Assembly: GCF_003946145.1 (NCBI RefSeq)
Contig: NZ_RHOC01000001.1
Span: 124,001-188,000, forward strand
From: Levilactobacillus huananensis
Lineage (GTDB): Bacteria; Bacillota; Bacilli; Lactobacillales; Lactobacillaceae
Length of the DNA: 64,000 bases
Direction: 5' to 3'
The notes beneath the pieces were generated by a model that was not told the origin of the DNA, ran no database searches, and saw only the letters and a list, made by a program, of their open reading frames with translations. The position numbers and the translations under genes were made by a program. Below are positions 56,064 through 64,000 of this stretch, piece after piece. Position 1 is the stretch's first letter; every line of letters starts with the position of its first letter.

Positions 56064-56621
56064 ATGGCAGATCAGATCATTACAGATGCACAGGATCGTA
56101 TGAAAAAGGCAGAGGACGCACTCAAACGTGAATTGGGAACAATTCGTGCTGGGCGGGCCAATGCTAGCATTTTAAACCGTGTTATGGTGCAATATTACGG
56201 TGTGGCGACGCCATTGAACCAAGTGGCTGCCATTACCATTCCAGAACCACGGATCTTAATGGTAACGCCCTACGACAAGTCTGCTCTTGAAGATGTCGAG
56301 AAGGGAATTCTGGAATCTGACGTTGGAATTACACCAGCTAACGATGGGACTGCTCTTCGTTTAGTGATTCCGCAACTGACTGAGGAACGTCGGAAGGAAT
56401 TAGCTAAACAAGTGAAGGCAACCGCCGAACAAGGCAAGGTTGCTGTTCGTAACGTTCGTCGCGACGCCATGGATGACGTCAAGAAGGGCCACAAGAACGG
56501 CGATTACACCGATGATGATCTCCACAACATGGAAGACCAAGTTCAAAAGGTGACGGATAAGTCTATCAAGGATATCGATGCCATCTCAGCGGACAAGGAA
56601 AAGGAAATTTTAACAGACTAG
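56064..56621 (+). CDS. frr: Ribosome recycling factor
   Basis: With EF-G, splits the post-termination ribosome. The 185 residues include [30 protein letters not shown] and the C-terminal helix [16 protein letters not shown]. It is 2 nt after pyrH with its RBS inside the pyrH 3' end. Confidence 0.97.
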   Translation: MADQIITDAQDRMKKAEDALKRELGTIRAGRANASILNRVMVQYYGVATPLNQVAAITIPEPRILMVTPYDKSALEDVEKGILESDVGITPANDGTALRLVIPQLTEERRKELAKQVKATAEQGKVAVRNVRRDAMDDVKKGHKNGDYTDDDLHNMEDQVQKVTDKSIKDIDAISADKEKEILTD

Positions 56622-56652
56622 ACTAACCCTTTTGGGGAAGGAGCGTTTTATT

Positions 56653-57075
56653 ATGGCAGAAGAGAATCAAAATAACCAAGACGATATCGAAATCACCCCC
56701 GGTTCTAAGGAATTTGGGAAGATGGTCTTTCGATTAAGCAACGCGGTCAATGCTGAAAACGTGTCAATCTTGAACTACAATGGTGCGGAACTTGAAGAAA
56801 TTCAAGAAGGGGTTTATGCCCAACCTGCCTTTGTTAGTGATGATTTCAACCTGTTCTTCGTCGTTACGCAACTGATTGGAGATGACTGGATTGTGGCCTT
56901 CTCTAAGGCAACAATCGAGCATGGTAACGAAATTACCGACTTGTCTGATCCAATGCCAACTGGTGAAGGCCTGAACCTGCTAGGGCAAGTCAGTGCCGAT
57001 GATGCCAATAACTTGCTGAGTTATTTCGGAACGTTGGCCGATGCTAAGCGCGGTGACTGGCGGTTAATTGAATAG
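56653..57075 (+). CDS. Unknown acidic protein between frr and uppS
   Basis: 140 residues, strongly acidic N-terminus (MAEENQNNQDDIEITPGSK), then a mixed alpha/beta domain with no signal or membrane segment; LNLLGQVSADDANNLLSYFG near the C-terminus is the most patterned part. The open frame begins 7 codons earlier, but ATG 56653 lies behind GAAGGAG. In Bacillus frr is followed directly by uppS, so this gene is an insertion in a conserved order. Probably part of the pyrH-frr unit, ended by a terminator. Function unknown. Confidence 0.75.
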   Translation: MAEENQNNQDDIEITPGSKEFGKMVFRLSNAVNAENVSILNYNGAELEEIQEGVYAQPAFVSDDFNLFFVVTQLIGDDWIVAFSKATIEHGNEITDLSDPMPTGEGLNLLGQVSADDANNLLSYFGTLADAKRGDWRLIE

Positions 57076-57104
57076 CGAGAAACCTTAAAGTTTTCGCTCA
57101 ATTT

Positions 57105-57137
57105 GAGAGCTGGGATAGTTTCCCGGCTCTTTTTTTG
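57105..57137 (+). terminator. Intrinsic terminator
   Basis: AGAGCTGGGA/TTCCCGGCTCT stem, 4-nt loop, seven T residues. A competing smaller hairpin lies just upstream. Confidence 0.9.
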
Positions 57138-57176
57138 TTATGATGGGAGGTTGTAAAGACTTAATGGAGGTGCGCT

Positions 57177-57959
57177 GTGTTTTCATTTTTAAATAAAGAT
57201 CAGGCGACGGGCGAAGTCACGGAACGGCAATTGGACGAAAACAATATTCCCGCTCACATCGCCATTATCATGGATGGCAACGGTCGGTGGGCGCAGCAAC
57301 GTCATTTACCACGGATCGCTGGTCATAAACAAGGTATGAATACGGTCAAAACGGTGGCAAAGGCTGCCAGTCACTTGGGGGTCAAGGTTCTCACGTTATA
57401 TGCCTTTTCAACGGAGAATTGGTCACGGCCGTCGACGGAAGTGAATTATCTCATGAAGCTTCCCGTTGATTTCTTTAGCACGTTTGTGCCGGATCTCATC
57501 AAAAATAATATTCGTGTCAAGGTGATGGGCTACGTGGACCAACTGCCTAAGGCAACACAAAAGGCTGTTCAAGACGCGGTTGCTGATACCGCTGACTGTA
57601 CGGGCATGGTGCTGAACTTTGCCCTTAACTATGGTGGTCGCGCGGAAATTATTACGGCGGTGCAAGAGCTTGCCAAGCGCGTTCAGACGGGTGATTTGGC
57701 TCCTGAAGATATTGATGAAGCACAGATGGACCATGAGCTCATGACAGGCGACCTGGGTAATCTGGCCGATCCGGATCTGATGATTCGGACCAGTGGCGAG
57801 CAACGACTCTCTAATTTTATGCTGTGGGAGGCTGCTTACAGTGAGTTTGTCTTCGTCCAGGAACATTGGCCAGACTTTGACCAAAACGCGCTTGAAACAG
57901 CGATCTATACCTATCAGCAGCGTCATCGCCGCTTTGGTGGGCTGGAAACGACGGAATAA
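57177..57959 (+). CDS. uppS: Isoprenyl transferase (undecaprenyl diphosphate synthase)
   Basis: Makes the C55 lipid carrier for cell-wall synthesis from FPP and IPP, and so depends on the mevalonate route (mvaS). The catalytic Asp33 lies in MDGNGRWA; LTLYAFSTENW and RTSGEQRLSNF are further family motifs. 260 residues. GTG start after GGAGGTG. It begins the uppS-cdsA-rseP-proS run. Confidence 0.96.
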   Translation: MFSFLNKDQATGEVTERQLDENNIPAHIAIIMDGNGRWAQQRHLPRIAGHKQGMNTVKTVAKAASHLGVKVLTLYAFSTENWSRPSTEVNYLMKLPVDFFSTFVPDLIKNNIRVKVMGYVDQLPKATQKAVQDAVADTADCTGMVLNFALNYGGRAEIITAVQELAKRVQTGDLAPEDIDEAQMDHELMTGDLGNLADPDLMIRTSGEQRLSNFMLWEAAYSEFVFVQEHWPDFDQNALETAIYTYQQRHRRFGGLETTE

Positions 57960-57986
57960 AAATAACGACATTGAGGAGCATGTAGA

Positions 57987-58775
57987 ATGAAACAACGGGT
58001 TATTACGGCGGTTGTCGCCTTAATTATATTTATCCCCATCATCATTGCGGGGCATATCTGGATAGATTTAGCCGGTTTTGTCCTGGGACTAGTGGCTTTA
58101 TCAGAAGTCTTGATTATGCGCAAGAAGCTTTTGGTGAGTCCCGAAGCTTTTATCTCTGGCTTGGGAATTTTAGCAGTTATTGCGCCAATAGGCTGGTGGG
58201 AGGATTTGCCTCACTTTCTCGATCCTTGGTACATTATCTACTTATTTGTTCTGCTATTATTGATGCGGACAGTGGTTTCTCGTAACCGGTTCTCGTTTGA
58301 TGATGCTGGGGTGATTACGCTGAGCATGCTCTATATCGGGATTGGGTTCCATTTCTTCATCGCCGCACGGGACGTTAGTCTAGTGGCCTTGTTATACGCA
58401 CTATTCATCGTCTGGACGACGGATTCCGGTGCCTACATGATTGGCCGGAAATTAGGGAAGCATAAGTTGGCGCCACACATCAGTCCTAATAAGACCTGGG
58501 AAGGGTCGATTGGCGGATCACTGGTGGCCACGATTGTCGGCAGTGTCTTCTGGTACTTCTTTCCAACGGGGCACTTCAGTCTGGGCGTTATGATTCTTTT
58601 AACCCTAATCTTTTCGATCGTGGGTCAATTCGGGGATCTTGTGGAATCTGCGCTCAAACGGTATTACGGCGTCAAGGATTCTGGAAAGATTTTGCCGGGT
58701 CACGGGGGTATCCTCGACCGATTTGATAGTCTATTGTTGGTTCTGCCCGTGATTCATCTCTTCGGGCTGATCTAA
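57987..58775 (+). CDS. cdsA: Phosphatidate cytidylyltransferase
   Basis: Converts phosphatidic acid and CTP to CDP-diacylglycerol for phospholipid synthesis. Several membrane segments (about seven) and the C-terminal signature KDSGKILPGHGGILDRFD. 262 residues. ATG 27 nt after uppS with RBS TTGAGGAGC. Confidence 0.96.
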   Translation: MKQRVITAVVALIIFIPIIIAGHIWIDLAGFVLGLVALSEVLIMRKKLLVSPEAFISGLGILAVIAPIGWWEDLPHFLDPWYIIYLFVLLLLMRTVVSRNRFSFDDAGVITLSMLYIGIGFHFFIAARDVSLVALLYALFIVWTTDSGAYMIGRKLGKHKLAPHISPNKTWEGSIGGSLVATIVGSVFWYFFPTGHFSLGVMILLTLIFSIVGQFGDLVESALKRYYGVKDSGKILPGHGGILDRFDSLLLVLPVIHLFGLI

Positions 58776-58868
58776 CGACCGCAAGTCACTTGCACCACGA
58801 CTATTGCTTACGGTATGCTAGACAGCAGAAAAAAGTAAGTGAAGCCAACAGGAGAAGGGACGACAGCT

Positions 58869-60146
58869 GTGATTACAACCATTATTACCTTTATTATCGT
58901 GTTTGGGATTTTGGTCATCGTGCACGAATTTGGGCACTTTTACTTTGCTAAACGCGGTGGGATTCTGGTCCGCGAATTCTCAATCGGAATGGGTCCCAAA
59001 CTCTTCTATCATCGAGGCAAAGATGGCACCACGTATACGGTACGGTTACTGCCAGTCGGTGGGTATGTCCGGATGGCCGGTGCTGAAGATGACGAGGAAG
59101 AACTACAACCCGGAACGCCGGTGAGTCTCTATCTTGGCAAGAACGATTTGGTTGAGCGGATTAACACTTCCAAGAAGACCAGTCTCTTTAACGGAATTCC
59201 CTTAGAGGTGACCGCTACCGATCTCGAGAATGAACTGTGGATTGAAGGATACGAAAATGGGGATGAATCCGCCGTTAAACGTTATCCGGTTGCACATGAG
59301 GCCACGATCATCGAGAGCGATGGGACCGAACTGCAAATTGCTCCCAAGGATGTTCAGTTCCAGTCAGCGTCACTGGGTCGGCGATTAATGACCAATTTTG
59401 CCGGACCAATGAACAATATTTTCTTGGCAATTGTGACGTTCATGTTAATGTCCTTTGTTCAAGGTGGGGTTGCCATGGGCACCAACCAGGTTCAAGTGGC
59501 GAGTTCACCAGTATCCGTCGCTAAGAAGGCTGGTTTGAAGACCAATGACAAGATCCTTGCGGTAAATGGGAAGGCTACCAAGGACTGGACCGCGTTGAGT
59601 ACGGCGATTCAGCCCCGGGCTAACCAAAAGACCACACTGACTATTCAACGTGGTCAGAGCAAGAAAGCGCTGACGTTGACCCCAGAGGGCCAGAAGTCCA
59701 ATGGGAAGACTGTCGGCATGATCGGGATCACGCAAGCACAAGACAAGCACATCGGAGCCATTCTAGCGTCTGGATTTACCCAGACCTGGTCGATGACTAA
59801 GGCCCTGTTTGGTGCCCTTTGGAGCATGGTTTCCGGTCACTTCAGCTTAAATGATTTGGGTGGACCCGTGGCGATCTTTGCCACGACCTCTCAAGCAACT
59901 AAATTTGGCCTGGTGGGGATCCTGAATTTCTTGGCCTTTCTGTCAATTAACTTGGCAATTGTCAATTTACTACCAATTCCGGCCCTCGATGGTGGTAAAA
60001 TATTATTGAACTTTATTGAAGCCATCCGGCGCAAGCCACTCTCAGAAAATGTTGAAGCAGGGATTACGCTGGTGGGGGTCGCATTCTTAGTTTTACTGAT
60101 GTTATTGGTCACTTGGAATGATATTGAACGCTACTTTATTCACTAA
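58869..60146 (+). CDS. rseP: Site-2 membrane metalloprotease RseP (RasP/Eep)
   Basis: Regulated intramembrane protease that cleaves anti-sigma factors, signal peptide remnants and pheromone precursors. Zinc motif HEFGH (19-23) is in the first membrane segment, a PDZ domain follows (about 200-290; AGLKTNDKILAVNGKA), and the third metal ligand is in LLPIPALDGGK. 425 residues from GTG 58869, 9 nt after AGGAGAAGGG; the frame is open 10 codons further up. Confidence 0.95.
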   Translation: MITTIITFIIVFGILVIVHEFGHFYFAKRGGILVREFSIGMGPKLFYHRGKDGTTYTVRLLPVGGYVRMAGAEDDEEELQPGTPVSLYLGKNDLVERINTSKKTSLFNGIPLEVTATDLENELWIEGYENGDESAVKRYPVAHEATIIESDGTELQIAPKDVQFQSASLGRRLMTNFAGPMNNIFLAIVTFMLMSFVQGGVAMGTNQVQVASSPVSVAKKAGLKTNDKILAVNGKATKDWTALSTAIQPRANQKTTLTIQRGQSKKALTLTPEGQKSNGKTVGMIGITQAQDKHIGAILASGFTQTWSMTKALFGALWSMVSGHFSLNDLGGPVAIFATTSQATKFGLVGILNFLAFLSINLAIVNLLPIPALDGGKILLNFIEAIRRKPLSENVEAGITLVGVAFLVLLMLLVTWNDIERYFIH

Positions 60147-61895
<1,749 letters not shown>

Positions 61896-61906
61896 TAACT
61901 AAAACG

Positions 61907-61928
61907 ACAGACGTCAGTTGACGTCTGT
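61907..61928 (+). repeat. Perfect inverted repeat after proS
   Basis: ACAGACGTCA/TGACGTCTGT, 10 bp around a 2-nt centre, without a T run, just upstream of the real terminator. Confidence 0.7.
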
Positions 61929-61941
61929 GACCGAATCCAAG

Positions 61942-61972
61942 GGGGCTGGGACAATTGTCCTGGCTCTTTTTT
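61942..61972 (+). terminator. Intrinsic terminator of proS
   Basis: GGGCTGGGACAA/TTGTCCTGGCTC stem with wobbles, then six T residues. Confidence 0.85.
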
Positions 61973-61996
61973 AGACAAGATGAAAGGAGTTCGCTT

Positions 61997-64000
61997 GTGG
62001 ACGAAGATCGCCATGCATTATTCAAAAAACTATTACAACAACTGGACTTAGCTGGGGAAGCTGAGCAACCTTATTTTGCTACGGCCAGTATTGACCGTCT
62101 AACGGTGCACGAACAGTCCCGACGATGGCAATTTTATCTCAAGTTCGACCAGTTACTTCCGTTCACGGCATTCGTTGACTTTCAGAATCATTTACAGGTT
62201 GCCTTTCGAGACATTGCGACAGTCGAGGCGACTTTTCTAGTTGATCAACCGGAGCTCACCAATCGCGTGCTGGGAGACTACTGGGAATGGGTCGTTAAAA
62301 ACAGTCAGCTGACGGGAAGCCTCGTGCAGGAACTCTGCCAGTCGCAGGTGCCTCAACTCGATCCGGATGGCCGCGTGTTGTTGTACGCCCAAAATGAAGT
62401 CGTCAAAAACTTCCTCAGTAACCAAGCTTTGGGGCCGTTGGAGGCCACTTACCGGCAAGTTGGGTTCCCAAAATTCAATATTCAGGTGAAGGTCGACGAG
62501 TCCAAGTCGCAGGCTAAGATTGAGGAATTCAAGGCTCGACAACAAAAGACTGATGCCCAGTTGGCACAACAGGCCGCTGCGGCCATTGAGAAGGCTAATC
62601 AAAAGCGGCAGAGCCAAGGAGACGTTGTGGCTGCTAGTGGGCCAACACAAATCGGAAAGACCATTAAGGGAGACCAACCGGTCACACAGATGGTTGAGAT
62701 CACGCAAGAGGAACGGTCCGTCATCGTTGAGGGTTACGTTTTTGACAAGGAAGTACGTAAACTGCGTTCTGGTCGTCAACTTCTGACCTTAAAGATTACA
62801 GATTACACCTCGTCAATTGTGGTCAAGAAGTTCTCCCGCGGGGCGGAAGATGAGGCTCAATTTGCCGGAGTTGATGAAGGCAGCTGGGTCAAAGTTCGTG
62901 GGAGCGTCCAAGAGGATAGCTACATGCGCGACCTGGCTTTGAATGCTTATGATATCAACGAAGTGAAACACGCCACGCGTCAAGACACAGCACCCGCCGA
63001 TGAGAAGCGCGTTGAACTTCATCTGCACACGACCATGAGTCAGATGGATGCTACTAATCCAATTGGGGATTACGTTAGTCGGGCTAAACAGTGGGGAATG
63101 CCGGCCATGGCCATTACGGACCATGCCGATGTTCAAGGCTTCCCGGCGGCCTTTAATGCCGGCACGAAAGCCGGAGTCAAGATGCTTTACGGTGTCGAGG
63201 CCAACCTGGTTGATGACGGGGTTCCGATCGGGTATAACAGTGCCCATGTGCCATTAGACGGCGCAACCTATGTTGTTTTTGACGTGGAAACCACTGGATT
63301 ATCTGCTATTTATGACAAGGTGATCGAACTTTCCGCCGTGAAGATGGAGCATAAGAACGTTGTCGACCAATTCGAAGAATTTATTGATCCCGGATTTCCT
63401 CTATCGGAACAGACAACCAACCTGACCAGTATTACTGATGATATGGTGGCTGGGTCAAAGTCTGAAGAAGAGGTCTTCAGACTCTTCCGGGAATTCTGTG
63501 GGGATGCCATCATCGTTGGGCATAATGTGACCTTCGATGTTGGGTTCATGAATACCGGGTATCAGCGTCATGGTATGCCGGAGATTCCTAATCCCATTAT
63601 TGATACGTTAACCTTGGCACGTTTTCTTTATCCGACGTTGAAGAGTTACCGGCTGAATACGTTAGCCAAACGTTTCCACGTCAGCTTAGAGCATCATCAC
63701 CGGGCGGTCTACGACGCTGAGTCAACGGGTCATTTGAACTATCTCTTCTTAAAGGACGCCGAGGACCGCTATGACATCCAGTATCACGACCAGTTGAATG
63801 ATCACATGACGGATAACGATGCTTATAAGCACGCTCGTCCCAGCCATGCGATTCTGATCGCGAAGACACAGGATGGATTGAAGAATATGTTCCGGCTGGT
63901 GTCTGCCTCCAACGTAGATTACTTCTATCGCGTACCACGGGTGCCACGAAGTCTGTTGGATAAGTACCGTGATGGCATCATCGTGGGCTCTGCTTGCTCT
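61997..64000 (+). CDS. polC: DNA polymerase III PolC-type alpha subunit, 3' end beyond window
   Basis: The main replicative polymerase of low-GC Gram-positives with built-in proofreading. Visible 668 codons: N-terminal domains, an OB fold ([19 protein letters not shown], about 235-330), the start of the PHP domain ([15 protein letters not shown], from 337), and the DEDD exonuclease inserted in it (FDVETTGL, Asp429). It starts at GTG 61997, 7 nt after AAAGGAG. It is uninterrupted to the window end; the polymerase palm domain is not included. Confidence 0.96.
   Translation, partial: MDEDRHALFKKLLQQLDLAGEAEQPYFATASIDRLTVHEQSRRWQFYLKFDQLLPFTAFVDFQNHLQVAFRDIATVEATFLVDQPELTNRVLGDYWEWVVKNSQLTGSLVQELCQSQVPQLDPDGRVLLYAQNEVVKNFLSNQALGPLEATYRQVGFPKFNIQVKVDESKSQAKIEEFKARQQKTDAQLAQQAAAAIEKANQKRQSQGDVVAASGPTQIGKTIKGDQPVTQMVEITQEERSVIVEGYVFDKEVRKLRSGRQLLTLKITDYTSSIVVKKFSRGAEDEAQFAGVDEGSWVKVRGSVQEDSYMRDLALNAYDINEVKHATRQDTAPADEKRVELHLHTTMSQMDATNPIGDYVSRAKQWGMPAMAITDHADVQGFPAAFNAGTKAGVKMLYGVEANLVDDGVPIGYNSAHVPLDGATYVVFDVETTGLSAIYDKVIELSAVKMEHKNVVDQFEEFIDPGFPLSEQTTNLTSITDDMVAGSKSEEEVFRLFREFCGDAIIVGHNVTFDVGFMNTGYQRHGMPEIPNPIIDTLTLARFLYPTLKSYRLNTLAKRFHVSLEHHHRAVYDAESTGHLNYLFLKDAEDRYDIQYHDQLNDHMTDNDAYKHARPSHAILIAKTQDGLKNMFRLVSASNVDYFYRVPRVPRSLLDKYRDGIIVGSACS

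Noticed and set aside
62237-63247. Antisense frames opposite polC (180 and 144 codons)
   Set aside because: polC reads through without interruption with clear domain motifs; the antisense frames have no supporting signals.

Overview
The window looks like a stretch of core chromosome from a low-to-mid GC Gram-positive of the order Lactobacillales, most likely a Lactobacillaceae member (Levilactobacillus or Lactiplantibacillus-like). The evidence is purine-rich AAGGAGG ribosome binding sites, frequent TTG/GTG starts, gene orders typical of lactobacilli (pdhABCD; comEA-comEB-comEC-holA; rpsB-tsf-pyrH-frr-uppS-cdsA-rseP-proS-polC), a mevalonate-pathway mvaS, a D-lactate dehydrogenase and a nucleoside deoxyribosyltransferase. 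The genus is an inference; no database search was possible.

Layout. 1-6.2 kb: the end of an unknown gene, peptide deformylase on the minus strand, then the pyruvate dehydrogenase operon pdhABCD. 6.3-8.4 kb: a three-gene operon with a degenerate lactate dehydrogenase-like protein, a UPF0223 protein and an inositol-monophosphatase-family enzyme. 8.4-14 kb: typA, ftsW, then ylbG-rsmD-coaD-ylbL. 14.1-18.6 kb: the late competence genes comEA-comEB-comEC and holA. 18.6-21.5 kb: rpsT (minus), rpsO and an RNase J2-type nuclease. 21.6-28.1 kb: a TPR-like protein, tuf, tig, clpX, the ribosome GTPase ysxC and a MazG-like protein. 28.2-32.8 kb: a tiny charged protein (minus), uvrC, obg, and a minus-strand pair of unknown protein plus lipoprotein. 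32.9-37.3 kb: rnz, a LapA-type membrane protein, recJ, apt. 37.3-39.1 kb: the only accessory-looking patch, holding an AT-rich secreted protein, tRNA-Ser(CGA) and a small stand-alone TIR-like protein, all on the minus strand. 39.1-45.4 kb: ndk, a PspC protein and a histidine phosphatase (minus), PPK2 kinase, mvaS, a membrane protein (minus), ndT, lexA (minus) with an SOS box, and a UPF0291 gene. 45.5-53.1 kb: yneF, a heterodimeric ABC exporter, plsC (minus), tRNA methyltransferase plus GIY-YIG protein, ldhD, HAD phosphatase (minus). 53.2-64 kb: the translation, cell-envelope and replication block rpsB-tsf-pyrH-frr-(unknown)-uppS-cdsA-rseP-proS-polC, with polC cut by the window end.

How the genes work together. 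Pyruvate disposal is represented by PDH and D-LDH, and translation by EF-Tu, EF-Ts, S2, S15, S20, RRF, deformylase and ProS. Protein folding and proteolysis come from trigger factor, ClpX, YlbL and RseP. Envelope synthesis comes from FtsW, UppS, CdsA and PlsC. DNA uptake, repair and replication come from ComEA/EC, HolA, UvrC, RecJ, LexA and PolC. Nearly every transcription unit ends in a visible intrinsic terminator, several of them bidirectional between convergent genes. I saw no CRISPR array, insertion sequence, prophage or replication origin. The least ordinary elements are the orphan TIR-like protein, the AT-rich secreted protein next to the tRNA, the LDH-like protein that has lost its catalytic residues, and some unexplained structured leaders and palindromes.
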